Of a stretch of 64,000 nucleotides of DNA, positions 25,682 to 34,853 are shown piece after piece. This DNA is from CANGYM01 sp044372405 (GTDB taxonomy: Bacteria > Pseudomonadota > Alphaproteobacteria > JAJTHO01 > CANGYM01): assembly GCA_044372405.1 (NCBI GenBank), contig JBILRW010000001.1, positions 60,466 to 124,465 of the forward strand. The letters are read 5' to 3'. The translations under genes and the position numbers were made by a program. The stretch's first letter is position 1. Each line of letters starts with the position of its first letter. A model generated the notes under the pieces. The model had not been told where the DNA came from. It was given only the letters and a program-made list of their open reading frames with translations, and ran no database searches.

Positions 25682-26738
25682 ATGCGCGACGCATTAAAAA
25701 CAAAAAAGAAGAGAAAAGCAAGAGAACCGACGTCCACAAAGAGGCATACCAAAACGGCAGCAATCCTTGTGTTGCCCAGTGCATTGTCGCATTATGGCCC
25801 AAATGAAGTACAAACATCAAAAAAGCCGCCCCCAAAAAAGGCATAAACGATCGTGTCCGATGGTGACTGGTTAACAGGGCAACGGAGGCCAAAACAGCCA
25901 GGGCCATATAATTCAGGGGACGTACAGCGCCCTGCCATAGCACCTGCGCACTGTCATCTTGGGCCTTTAAAAGGGATACAGGGTGATGAAAAAACGCCAC
26001 CAGCGTGGATAAAAATGTTTTGGCCAAAGGCTGCTCCGTTAAAAGCGTTTCCCAGGAAGGGCCATACCACGACAAACGCATACCCTCTTGGGGTAAAGGG
26101 ATAGGGGAGCCCGAGGCCCAAGAAAGCCCGTTTTTTAAAATAAGCGTTTGTCCCGTTAGCTCAGCTTTTTGAACCTCTAAACGGTCCTTTAGCCCGTTAT
26201 TTTGATCCAAGACAACAAGAGTAACCCCTTGCAGGGCTCCTTCACGAAAGGCTTTTGCCTGTAAAAACAGGGTTTCTGATGGCGATGTTGATGTTAACAA
26301 AATATCTTTCCCCTTAAAGGGACTCACAGGGTAATCGCCATGGGCAGACAAGAGATTTTGATAGGACGCATTGGCTCTGGCCCGAATTTCATCAAACACC
26401 AGCGCATGAAATAAGCCCAAAACCAACGCAAAAAAAACAGCCACGCGCATAATATGACGCCAGGAATACCCAGAAGAGCGCATAACATCAAAAACATTCG
26501 CATTCTGAAGGCCAGAAAAGGTAAAAAAAACAGTCAAAAAAGCAATATAAGGCAGTGCCGTATCCAAAAGAATGGGCAGACGATACACGATCATCTGCGC
26601 CACATCCAGCACGGGCCAACGGTCGTATTCACGAATTTGCGCCAAAAAATCAATGGCATACAAAATAACCAAAACCACACCCAGCAGCAACAGCCATCGA
26701 TGCCATAACCGAGACCATAGATAATCATCCAGAATCAT
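25668..26738 (-). CDS. lptG: LPS export permease LptG
   Basis: One of the two transmembrane subunits of the LptB2FG transporter that extracts LPS from the inner membrane. The product is 356 aa from ATG 26738, which overlaps the lptF stop as ATGA. It has three helices before and three after a periplasmic beta-jellyroll domain, the YjgP/YjgQ layout, with PLPYIAFLTVFFTFSGLQN, RSSGYSWRHIMRVAV and AVRPLNYMALAVLAS as conserved parts. The frame is open another 36 codons upstream, inside lptF, and those residues are not family-like. The ATPase gene lptB is not in this window. Confidence 0.92.
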   Translation of the reverse strand: MILDDYLWSRLWHRWLLLLGVVLVILYAIDFLAQIREYDRWPVLDVAQMIVYRLPILLDTALPYIAFLTVFFTFSGLQNANVFDVMRSSGYSWRHIMRVAVFFALVLGLFHALVFDEIRARANASYQNLLSAHGDYPVSPFKGKDILLTSTSPSETLFLQAKAFREGALQGVTLVVLDQNNGLKDRLEVQKAELTGQTLILKNGLSWASGSPIPLPQEGMRLSWYGPSWETLLTEQPLAKTFLSTLVAFFHHPVSLLKAQDDSAQVLWQGAVRPLNYMALAVLASVALLTSHHRTRSFMPFLGAAFLMFVLHLGHNATMHWATQGLLPFWYASLWTSVLLLFSSFLFLMRRAYGSV

Positions 26739-27814
26739 GGTCGCCTCGCGAGAGAAAATCTGAAAAACGGGAAGGCCAAAAAAACAAATCCAGAAAAAAC
26801 AAGGCCATATAAAGGATAAACCAAGAGGGGAGAGGACTCTGCCCACTGGCTAAGCAAAATAAACATCCCGAAAAAAACCAGAATCACGGGCATGATGCGC
26901 AGAAACGGTCGCATAATGCCCGATGTTCGGGAAAAAGAAAGCGTTGCAAAAACCAACGATGGATAAACGGCAAACAAAAGGGCCAGGGCAGGATACAATA
27001 GACGGACATGGCCCACTACCCAACGCTTGGCCCCCTGAGCATCCGAAGCGGGATCTGAACTGAGTAAGTTCACGGGGGAAAATTCCAGAAGGCTGCGTCG
27101 TTGATAAACCTCAGGCGGCTGTTGATCAAAGCGCAACTGATATTGATCAAAATTCAGGCGCGACATGACGTTATGCCCATCAATGATACTTTGATAGCCT
27201 TGCTTTAGGATCAAAAAGGATTCTTCTTCCCCCTGCACCAGACGACCGGCTTGGGCGTAAATGAAGGATTTTGCGCCTTCTTGCTCCGCCCAAACAAAGA
27301 TATTTTTCATGCCTCCGTCCTGGGCGATGGTTTCAATATAAAAAGTTTTTTCGCCGTAACTAAAAAAATGCTGGGGTTGAATCAGATTCATGGCCTGTTG
27401 TTGGCGGAACGTGTTTTGCTTAACTTTGAAAGTGTGATAGCTGGCCGGCAAAGCGTAAACCGAAATCAACAGGCTCGCCGTCCCGCAGGCCAAACCAAAA
27501 TACCACGCAGGGCGCATCCGACCGGAAACGGAAAGACCCACGCCGCCTAAAATCGTTAGAATATGGTTTTGATAACAATAGTTATACACCAAAAAGGTGG
27601 TCACAACGGCCACCAAAGGCAAAATCATGTACACAACATAGGGCAACAAAAGGCTCACCCATGAAAAAAACAAGGATAGCGGGATGGCGGCATCCTGTAA
27701 AACATCCCTGTATTGAATCACCCGCCCCATCCAGGCCAAAGCCATCAGGGCAAAAAAAACAGAAAGAAAAACAAGCCCCAGACGTTTAAGAATCAGGCGC
27801 ACATAAAGGGTCAT
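26735..27814 (-). CDS. lptF: LPS export permease LptF
   Basis: Partner of LptG in the inner-membrane LPS exporter. The product is 359 aa from ATG 27814, preceded by a GGGAAGGG ribosome site. Six helices flank a periplasmic domain. LPYVVYMILPLVAVVTTFLVYN and the EFSPVNLLSSDP segment are typical of the YjgP family, as is the late LLYPALALLFAVYPSLVFAT. Transcription probably starts in the 143-base gap behind the T4SS locus, or it reads through from that locus. lptG and lptD follow with overlapping ends. Confidence 0.9.
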   Translation of the reverse strand: MTLYVRLILKRLGLVFLSVFFALMALAWMGRVIQYRDVLQDAAIPLSLFFSWVSLLLPYVVYMILPLVAVVTTFLVYNYCYQNHILTILGGVGLSVSGRMRPAWYFGLACGTASLLISVYALPASYHTFKVKQNTFRQQQAMNLIQPQHFFSYGEKTFYIETIAQDGGMKNIFVWAEQEGAKSFIYAQAGRLVQGEEESFLILKQGYQSIIDGHNVMSRLNFDQYQLRFDQQPPEVYQRRSLLEFSPVNLLSSDPASDAQGAKRWVVGHVRLLYPALALLFAVYPSLVFATLSFSRTSGIMRPFLRIMPVILVFFGMFILLSQWAESSPLLVYPLYGLVFSGFVFLAFPFFRFSLARRP

Positions 27815-27926
27815 AATCCCTTCCCAGGAAAAAGGAGATAAGATCGGTAAGAACACACGCCCATGGATTGAGCGTCATAAGGTCAGACAACGGGGGGATG
27901 CTATCAAAAGAGGTTTTCTCTTTCAA

Positions 27927-27952
27927 GGGCTTCAACAGCGCTTGAAAAGCCC
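27927..27952 (-). terminator. Possible hairpin between T4SS locus 1 and lptF
   Basis: On the minus strand GGGCTTTTCAAG..TTGAAGCCC folds with a two-base bulge. The 3' side continues TTGAAAGAG rather than a U-run, so it is at best a weak terminator. It is the only such structure between the last T4SS-locus gene and lptF. Confidence 0.3.
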
Positions 27953-27957
27953 GGGTC

Positions 27958-29514
27958 CTAGCGACGCTGAGGGGCTGACGATGGGGGTTTAGGACATCTG
28001 CCGGAGATTTCTTGTCGTTTTCGTTCAATACGGGTGGTAATGGCGCATGAGATTTGTAGGATGCGTGGATTCATGGTGTAGGTTGGATTTTGGGTATAGT
28101 AATCCAAAAATTGTTTGGCTTTGGCGGCGTAGGCCCTGGCGAAACCAATTTCTGCGTCCAGGACGCGGGGGGTTTCATAGGGCTGATTGTCGGCGGCGGG
28201 GATATAGGCGGCGGCTTTTTGCTTCAGGTTGGCTTTTCGCTGGGCCAGAGACAACGGGGTTGGGGACAGGCCCTCAAGCCCCGCCTGGCTGAGGGTCATG
28301 AAAAACGTTGCCATTTTTTCCCGCTGGGCTTCGGCCTTGGCCACAGAAGGGGGAACCATTTTATCATAATCCGCCTGCATGGTTTTCAGGTTTTTTGTGG
28401 CTTTTTTAACGGATTGACGTTGACTGTTCAGGGCCGACATAAAAAACGTATTGTTTTTTAGGGATGGATTTTGGGCCAGGGCGGCCTCCCCCCGGGCCAG
28501 GGATCGTTGCTGGCGACGCAGGGCATAATCCTGGCGCTGTATTTTTTGCTGAAAAACCATCCAGTTGCGGGTGGTTGCATCATACATTTGGCTGTGTTGT
28601 TTTAAAACGCTTTGGGCCAGGGCCGCGCGGTTTTCCGGCAACAACCAGTCTGTATTTTGAATGCCGGCCTGGCAGCCGACGGTTTTAAACACGCCGCTGC
28701 TGTCAAACGGCAGGGGCCGTTTCAGTAGCGCGCTCACCCCAAGGGAGAATTTTTCCGAAAAAACAGATCCCTTATCCGGTGTTTTTGTGGGAAAGCAGGT
28801 GGGGACTTGTTTTTGCATGGCATCCAGGGTCAGGCCGGCCTCACTGAGGCTTTGCAGGCTCTCCGTCACACCGGAAGAGATCGTGTTCATCAGGGATGTC
28901 AGCGTCGCCCCCGCCTGCGCCCGAATCATGGCCGCCTGGTCCGCCGCATAAACACGGGCCAAAAGTTCATTGAGTAGTTTCGGATCCACCGGAATGCCGC
29001 CGCCCTCTGTGGGGGTGGTTTTTAGGGGGCCTAAATACTCAGGGTTTTTTTGCAAAATCTGCTGCATGGCTGTGACAGAAGACAGCGGTTTAACGGTATC
29101 CGGTGGGGGGGAGATATTGTCAGGAAGAGGCGGCGGCGTCACGGGCGCCTGGCGGTTACAGCCCTGGACCTGGCGGTCATAACGGTTCAGGTCCTGAAAA
29201 AATTTCTCGTACGCTTGATCCGGTTTTAAAAAATAGGGGCGCAGTGCCTCAAAAACAATCTTGTGCTGTTCGTTCAGGGCGATCAGGGCATTTTCATGGC
29301 GGATGGCGGCCTCAAACGTGGTGCGAAAGGTCAGGGCCAGGGCATCCCCCCGGATTAATGTTTCCGTGGGCCGCCACTGGGCGGCGGCATTGGACAATTG
29401 CCGCTCCTCCGCCATGCTGCGCAAGCACGAGAGGGTAGGGGAGGGAGAAGAGGGGGCCGCCGCCAGGGCCGAGGTCGAACCAAAAATGATAAAAAGGAGG
29501 ATCCCGTAGCGCAT
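27958..29514 (-). CDS. Exported protein of unknown function, last gene of T4SS locus 1
   Basis: A 518-aa protein with a signal peptide (MRYGILLFIIFGSTSALA). I recognise no family. The mature part has two mostly helical regions separated by a Pro-rich linker (PVTPPPLPDNISPPPDT, about residues 121-137). Residues about 325-405 are rich in Gln, Arg and Lys with a coiled-coil look (QKIQRQDYALRRQQRSLARG). There are few, spaced cysteines (SCL, GCN, TCFP, GCQ, SCA, RCP) that could form disulfides in the periplasm. The start codon follows the upstream stop directly (TAAATG), so translation is coupled. Position behind VirB4 and a VirB5-like gene suggests a periplasmic or surface T4SS component. Confidence 0.7.
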   Translation of the reverse strand: MRYGILLFIIFGSTSALAAAPSSPSPTLSCLRSMAEERQLSNAAAQWRPTETLIRGDALALTFRTTFEAAIRHENALIALNEQHKIVFEALRPYFLKPDQAYEKFFQDLNRYDRQVQGCNRQAPVTPPPLPDNISPPPDTVKPLSSVTAMQQILQKNPEYLGPLKTTPTEGGGIPVDPKLLNELLARVYAADQAAMIRAQAGATLTSLMNTISSGVTESLQSLSEAGLTLDAMQKQVPTCFPTKTPDKGSVFSEKFSLGVSALLKRPLPFDSSGVFKTVGCQAGIQNTDWLLPENRAALAQSVLKQHSQMYDATTRNWMVFQQKIQRQDYALRRQQRSLARGEAALAQNPSLKNNTFFMSALNSQRQSVKKATKNLKTMQADYDKMVPPSVAKAEAQREKMATFFMTLSQAGLEGLSPTPLSLAQRKANLKQKAAAYIPAADNQPYETPRVLDAEIGFARAYAAKAKQFLDYYTQNPTYTMNPRILQISCAITTRIERKRQEISGRCPKPPSSAPQRR

Positions 29515-30639
29515 TTATAGGGGGTTCTGCCAGATACGATAGCTTGGGTCATGGCAGATGGTATTTAGGGAATCGCTCATGGTTTTTAGTTTTTCCAGGT
29601 GGTTTTTGTATTGCAGCAGCAGGGTACGGTCGGCTTCCAGCTGTTGAATCAGGGTCATGTTGCGGTTGACGCATCCCATGACGGGCATTTCCATTTCACT
29701 CAGACGCAGGGAAAATGCCGCGCCAAAAACCCCCAGATTCGCCCCAAAGGTCTCCGCCAAGTTGGCAATTTCCCCCAAAACCTTCAGCGGATCGCGTTTG
29801 GAAAAAACCGACATATCATCCACACAGGGGGTATAGAGGATTTCAGGCAGCTTGGTAAACAATAACTGCCGCATACGGGCGTGAATCCGCAGCAGATCCG
29901 AAAGGGCATTCATGCTATAGGCGGCGTGGGTCAACGTGGCCTCTTGACACGTGACCATAAAGCACTGTTTTTGCGCGGCGAAGGTGGTGTTATCCCGACC
30001 ATCTTTGTTCAGGTCCATGAACGCTTCCAGGTTTTTTTGGGCGCATTGCATGATATATTGGACCTTTTGGGCATCGGTGATTTTTTTTTCTTTAATGGCC
30101 AATTCCGCCAAACTGTCACACGCCAGACAGCCAAAATCCGTCAGGCCCTCCCCCTTTTGCACGGATGCCTGGATCATGGCCGAAATGTCTTTATCCGGCA
30201 CACCCAGGGCGTTGTTGATACCGCTGAGGAGATAATATTGCTCACTTTTTTGGGTCAACAGATAACCCATTTGGGCAGAGGCAGCATTAAATTCATATAA
30301 CCGCTGGGTTTCATAAAATTGCCGGCTGCCGGGGAGCATATTCAGATCACTGACGCGAAAGGAGCCGCTCGTCACATCAAAAGGCGCATGACACGGAATA
30401 TACGATGGGCATGTCATGGTGATACCAAAGCGATCGCAGAAATTGCAAAGCCAAGGGTTCGCCCGTGGGTGTGCACTGACGGTGCATGTTGGCAATTGAC
30501 AAATCGTAGGGGGGCTGGCGGGGAGTATGATGGGGGATGGCACATATGCAGGGGGCCCCGCCAGCCCCAACAAATTGCTGCTGGCCCCGGCCCCTGCGGG
30601 CACACAAAGCAGCAGCAAAAACAGGATCAGCCTGCGCAT
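29515..30639 (-). CDS. Exported Cys-rich protein of unknown function in T4SS locus 1
   Basis: A 374-aa protein with a signal peptide (MRRLILFLLLLCVPAGAGA). I do not recognise it. The mature N-terminus is Pro/Cys-rich: ICQLPTCTV, WLCNFCDRF, TCPSYIPC all fall within about residues 46-84. This pattern suggests disulfides or a metal site. The rest is helical with paired Cys (GCLACDS, CAQ, QCFMVTCQ). A GxNLGVFGAAFSLRLSEME stretch precedes a coiled-coil-like C-terminus. It lies two bases after the VirB5-like gene and zero bases before the next exported protein, so all three are one translational unit. Role in the secretion channel or pilus is inferred from context only. Confidence 0.7.
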   Translation of the reverse strand: MRRLILFLLLLCVPAGAGASSNLLGLAGPPAYVPSPIILPASPPTICQLPTCTVSAHPRANPWLCNFCDRFGITMTCPSYIPCHAPFDVTSGSFRVSDLNMLPGSRQFYETQRLYEFNAASAQMGYLLTQKSEQYYLLSGINNALGVPDKDISAMIQASVQKGEGLTDFGCLACDSLAELAIKEKKITDAQKVQYIMQCAQKNLEAFMDLNKDGRDNTTFAAQKQCFMVTCQEATLTHAAYSMNALSDLLRIHARMRQLLFTKLPEILYTPCVDDMSVFSKRDPLKVLGEIANLAETFGANLGVFGAAFSLRLSEMEMPVMGCVNRNMTLIQQLEADRTLLLQYKNHLEKLKTMSDSLNTICHDPSYRIWQNPL

Positions 30640-30641
30640 GG

Positions 30642-32357
30642 TTATTCGCTGGTATCAGCTGAGGCCACATCCGATGGGGTCACATTCTGAATCATATCCC
30701 CCATACTGGCACAGACGTTTTGCAAAATGACCTGTTCGGTGTTGATGTTGGTCATGACCAGATTGTACATGGACAGGCCAATCAGGACGTTCATCTGGCT
30801 CATCACCGAGCGCTCCGCCAGGGAAGATGCCTGAAGCAGGGCGATGGAGGGGCAGAGTTCCTTGCCGCTTTTGGTGTCATAAAAACTGACTTTTTCACAC
30901 CTTTTTTGATTGCCCGTGCCGGTGAACAGTTCCTGGAACATTTTCGCGGGGACCTGCTGTTGGCTCATGGCCATGGCGGCGCAGCGACCTTTTAGCGTGC
31001 CTTGTAACTTGCGTTTAATACGGGCCTTGTCTTGCTCACACTGGGTGGCATTTCGGACTTTTTTTCGGTTACAATCGATGATGGAAAGCAGAAAATCGGC
31101 ATTTTCTTGGGTTGTTGAGGTATTGTTTCTGTTGGTATAGTTGGCCCCCGCACGCGGGCTGTCCCTGTACAGCGTTCCTGTCTTGTTTTTTGTATCGCTC
31201 TTGTTTTCGCCCTTGAGTTCTCCTAGCTTGCTATAATTATTGAGTGCGGAAATCCATGCCGATGCATTGGTATCCCTCAGGGCATAAAGTCCCGCAAATC
31301 CAAAGATCGTTGTAGAATTGCTCAGGATGCGTAACGTTTTTGATTCATCGTCATTATCCATGACCAGGCCACCCTTGGCCAGACTGGCAAACAAAATATT
31401 TTGCTGCATGCCATTGATGAATTCCAATAATTTTCCCACATCAAAACCGCCGCTGAACAAATCCACCACCAAACTTATGACGCTGAGTCCAGCCCCGATA
31501 TATCCCAAGGTTTTTTGAAATTCAGGTGATATTTTGATATTAAATGTTTTTAAAATACCTGTGACCGTGTTGAATCCTTTGCTTAAACAATTCACGGGGT
31601 TCCGACAATTGGACAGTTTGTTCAGATTATCATAGGTTGTTACCAAATTACCGGTCCATTTTACGACCTGATCGGTAAAATTGGCGAAATCGCCCAGGGG
31701 GTCGGCGGGTTTTCTATCGGGGCGCCCCTGATCAGCGTCGTAATAACCGTCTGGGTTCCATTGTCCTTCGCCGGATCCTATGGTTATGCTGCCATAACCG
31801 TCAGGATCAGCGGGGTCGTAGGTAAATGTGGGTTCTGTGCTGGGATTATAACCATCAGGGTCATTGGGGTCGTAGGTAAATGTGGGTTCTTTTCCTGTTG
31901 TCCCCCCCCGTCGTGGTCCCCCCAGAATCTTTTCTGGTTGTCCCCCCCCCCGTCGTGGTCCCCCAGAAAATGTACCATTTCGTTTGGCGGCGGATGCCTC
32001 TCTTAAAACATTATACGCATAGGATTCGCTGGTATAGGCGGCATAGAGCGTACTGGCAAATTCAATCAGGACATTGTCGGTGGTGGGGAACCCCGTTCCG
32101 GAATCGGTATTTGAGGGCGGTGTGTATTTAATGGCCGCCAGGATTTGATCTAATTTTTTGTTGGTTTCACTTTGGGCATTGTTCAGGGTCAGCAGCTGTT
32201 GATTCATCGCTAACAGGGTGCCCACTTGCGTTGCTAAAAAACCATTGGCAACGGTATCGATTACGGGTACGGGCTGCGCCAACGCAGGATACAGCGGCAT
32301 AACCACCATCTGCATCACAATCACATAACACAACGACCGGCGAAGGAGGGACAGCAT
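30642..32357 (-). CDS. VirB5-like exported protein with repeats and G tracts
   Basis: A 571-aa protein with signal peptide (about residues 1-27, ending ALA). The first mature residues QPVPVIDTVANGF and LAMNQQLLTLNNAQSETNKK resemble the N-terminal helix of VirB5/TrbJ pilus-tip proteins. Its position after virB4 agrees, but the rest is not alignable by eye. Residues about 125-190 are low complexity: GGPRRGG occurs twice and PTFTYDPxDPDGY occurs twice. The coding strand there has G runs of 10, 8, 6 and 5. A hydrophobic Gly-rich stretch (TLGYIGAGLSVISLVVDLFSGG) near residue 285 and Cys pairs near the C-terminus follow. The 45-base gap after virB4 is the largest in the downstream half of the locus. 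Confidence 0.6.
   Translation of the reverse strand: MLSLLRRSLCYVIVMQMVVMPLYPALAQPVPVIDTVANGFLATQVGTLLAMNQQLLTLNNAQSETNKKLDQILAAIKYTPPSNTDSGTGFPTTDNVLIEFASTLYAAYTSESYAYNVLREASAAKRNGTFSGGPRRGGGQPEKILGGPRRGGTTGKEPTFTYDPNDPDGYNPSTEPTFTYDPADPDGYGSITIGSGEGQWNPDGYYDADQGRPDRKPADPLGDFANFTDQVVKWTGNLVTTYDNLNKLSNCRNPVNCLSKGFNTVTGILKTFNIKISPEFQKTLGYIGAGLSVISLVVDLFSGGFDVGKLLEFINGMQQNILFASLAKGGLVMDNDDESKTLRILSNSTTIFGFAGLYALRDTNASAWISALNNYSKLGELKGENKSDTKNKTGTLYRDSPRAGANYTNRNNTSTTQENADFLLSIIDCNRKKVRNATQCEQDKARIKRKLQGTLKGRCAAMAMSQQQVPAKMFQELFTGTGNQKRCEKVSFYDTKSGKELCPSIALLQASSLAERSVMSQMNVLIGLSMYNLVMTNINTEQVILQNVCASMGDMIQNVTPSDVASADTSE
31902..31964 (-). repeat. Duplicated GGPRRGG-coding unit with poly-G tracts
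   Basis: On the coding (minus) strand two copies of a unit encoding GGPRRGG lie 36-40 bases apart. Each contains long G runs: ten G at 31951-31942, eight at 31909-31902, six at 31923-31918. Length change in any run would shift the reading frame of the VirB5-like gene. Confidence 0.75.
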
Positions 32358-32402
32358 AGGGGGGCCTGCGAAATTAAGACTTTATTTAAAATTTATCATA
32401 TC

Positions 32403-34853
32403 TTAAGAATCGCTGTCAAGGTAGATGTTCAGCCATTCCGATTGATAATTTTCCATCAGACGCTCCGCCAACGCGCGGGAGGGTTCATCCGAATAATAAA
32501 TCCGCATCAGCCGCCCCAGGGCCGATAAATCGGTGTCTAAAATAATGGATTCCCCGCTGGCCCGTTTCATCAGGACGGATCGTTTCATTTTCTTGGCGGC
32601 GGGCAGTTTGCCGCTGATATACAGCCATTCGCGTTCGGTCAGGCCCCAATCCTGATATTCCCGCGCCTGGCCCTGGGGGTTGGGAAAGAAAAACGTGGTT
32701 TGGGCCTGGCCCCGGATGGCTTCGCCCAGGCCGGCCTGGGTGATGGCCTCGGGCCGTTGGAATGCGGAAATCACCGCCCCGCGACGTTTCCGGTATTCCT
32801 GAAGCATCTGCAGGAAATAATTCCGGAAAATCGGGTGCTTTACCACAGGTTCCGTTTCATCAATAAAAATCAGGGCGGGGGCTTTTAATTCCGAAATGGT
32901 ATCCTGAATCCGGTGCATCAGGTACAAAATCACCGCCCGGGCCAGGTCATCGTGTTCATAAATCCGCGTAAAATCCAGGGCGACAATGCGGGAGGTCTTT
33001 AAATCCAACGTATCCTGCTTGGCATTAAAAATCTTCCCATAAACGGCGGGGTCCACCCATTTGTGCAGGTTTTTGCGCACCATGCCGCCCTTGCTGTACA
33101 CCGCATCATAAATGTTCGCCAGCGAGCGCCGTTCATAGGGCAGACCCGGTGTGTCATAGGCAGCCTCGATGGAAAACCCAATTTCTTCAATGGCGTCGGC
33201 ATCTTGACAGTCGGAGATGGCCTGCAAAAACGCCCTCAGAAAAGAGCGGTTGGACGGATTATCTTTTAGCTGGAACGGATTCATGGACGATTGAATCCCG
33301 GGAATGTTGGACCCCTCAAACGTGACATAGCTGCCGGAGGCCGCGCAGGTAAACAAATATCCCCCCCCGTGGCGGTCCACCATATAATAGCGCAGATCCT
33401 CATGCCGCATGGCCATGCCGGCCAAAAAGTTAATCAGCGTGGTTTTTCCGCCCCCCGTGGGGCCAATGGTGACGGCGTGGGCCACGGCGGCTTTTTCCTC
33501 AGAAATATGAAACTGAAACGCATAGGGCGTGCCGGAAATGGTCCGGAAATTCGCAATGGGTCCTTTGCCCCAGTCAGAGGAGGTCAGGCCCGGAAACGGA
33601 CGCTCAAACGTCAAATGCGTGGCGATGTTTTTGGAAAACAGCTTATAGGGGCGGGGCCACATCTTAAAGCTGGGAAATTGCAAAAACCAACTGGCCTGGG
33701 CGACGGAGGCCTCCCGCACCACGGAAATCCCGTAGGTGCTGGCGATGCGTTTGACTTCGGCTTCCGTGGCTTCCATTTCCTCCACCGTTTTGCCGTAACA
33801 AAAAACCATCATTGTGTATTGGGACAGGACGTTGGTGCCGCCCGTGTTGCCCTCCACCGCATCCAGCGCGGTTTCAAACTGGGCCGCGGTTCCGGGGCTG
33901 AACCGTTGCGCCAGGGAAAGTTTATATTGGTGGGTGATGTGAATGGCGGCCTTGGTTTTGGTCCAGGGTTCAATAACATGCGAAACAATGATTTCCCCGT
34001 TGACGCTGTTGAGCGAATTCACATAGGCTTCATAGGTAAAATCGCCCAGCGCGCGCAGCCCAATGCAACAACTATAGAGTTTTTTGTGGCCGGAGGTAAA
34101 CGTAATGCCCCCATCATCGCCGCCAAATTCCACCTGATCCCCACAAATGGCATCGGACGCCCCATCGCCCACCCCCCCGGGAACGGGCTGGGAAATGGGG
34201 CTGACAATGCGGGAAAAGACATACAGCGGCCGCTTTTTGGCGTCGGCATTGCCTTGGGTCATGACCGATGGTCCGTATTTATGCAAAATGTTGCCCGTAA
34301 TATCCACAACGGAGTTTAAACTTTTTTGACTGCTTTCGTTTTTGTGGGGCAGGGAAAACACAATAAACTGCCGGTTGCTATAGGCGCGGGCAAAGGTAGT
34401 ATTCCAACGCCGGGCAATTTCCCGTAATACGGGGTTGCTGTGGGTGGTGGGTGGGGCGACATCCACGCGCTCCCGTATGGTAAAGGCCCTTATCGTGACG
34501 TGATAGTCCTGCAGGGCGTCAATCCAGTCCTTTCGGGCCAGCAGCAGCATTTCCCGATCATGATCACTCAGGAATGTATCATCAAACCCCACCATTTCAA
34601 CGCACTGGACCAAATCCCCGTTTTTACAGGCAATGGTTTTGCCGTCACTGAGGACCTTTTCAAAGGGCAGCACATCCGCCAGGCGGTCTTCCCGGGGATA
34701 GGGCAACAAAACCCGCGCCGTGCTGGGAATTAAAATCGCGGCAAACGCCGCCCCCGCCGCAATGACGCCCACCAGGGTGAGGATAATGGAGGGCAGGCTG
34801 AGCGCCTCAGAAAACGCCGCCACCACGTCGGGGGATAGGGAATCAGGGAACAT
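32403..34853 (-). CDS. virB4: T4SS ATPase VirB4
   Basis: Cytoplasmic ATPase that powers pilus assembly and substrate transfer. The product is 816 aa, usual for VirB4/TrbE. Two N-terminal hydrophobic stretches (residues 16-46) could anchor it. Walker A GPTGGGKTTLINFLAG lies near residue 465, Walker B ALIFIDETEPV near 661, and RKRRGAVISAFQRPEAI near 690 is the conserved motif that follows in VirB4. The start overlaps the VirB3 stop by 11 bases, giving the standard virB2-virB3-virB4 order. No defect is visible. Confidence 0.92.
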   Translation of the reverse strand: MFPDSLSPDVVAAFSEALSLPSIILTLVGVIAAGAAFAAILIPSTARVLLPYPREDRLADVLPFEKVLSDGKTIACKNGDLVQCVEMVGFDDTFLSDHDREMLLLARKDWIDALQDYHVTIRAFTIRERVDVAPPTTHSNPVLREIARRWNTTFARAYSNRQFIVFSLPHKNESSQKSLNSVVDITGNILHKYGPSVMTQGNADAKKRPLYVFSRIVSPISQPVPGGVGDGASDAICGDQVEFGGDDGGITFTSGHKKLYSCCIGLRALGDFTYEAYVNSLNSVNGEIIVSHVIEPWTKTKAAIHITHQYKLSLAQRFSPGTAAQFETALDAVEGNTGGTNVLSQYTMMVFCYGKTVEEMEATEAEVKRIASTYGISVVREASVAQASWFLQFPSFKMWPRPYKLFSKNIATHLTFERPFPGLTSSDWGKGPIANFRTISGTPYAFQFHISEEKAAVAHAVTIGPTGGGKTTLINFLAGMAMRHEDLRYYMVDRHGGGYLFTCAASGSYVTFEGSNIPGIQSSMNPFQLKDNPSNRSFLRAFLQAISDCQDADAIEEIGFSIEAAYDTPGLPYERRSLANIYDAVYSKGGMVRKNLHKWVDPAVYGKIFNAKQDTLDLKTSRIVALDFTRIYEHDDLARAVILYLMHRIQDTISELKAPALIFIDETEPVVKHPIFRNYFLQMLQEYRKRRGAVISAFQRPEAITQAGLGEAIRGQAQTTFFFPNPQGQAREYQDWGLTEREWLYISGKLPAAKKMKRSVLMKRASGESIILDTDLSALGRLMRIYYSDEPSRALAERLMENYQSEWLNIYLDSDS

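Noticed and set aside
27786..28028. Minus-strand 80-codon frame between T4SS locus 1 and lptF
   Set aside because: Overlaps both neighbours (71 bases into the upstream gene and into lptF), no family features. It is the only frame that fills this gap, so a small doubt remains.
33291..34319. Plus-strand open frame of 342 codons
   Set aside because: It lies fully antisense to the well-supported virB4 gene and has Gly/His/Arg-rich composition without family motifs; a GC-skew shadow.
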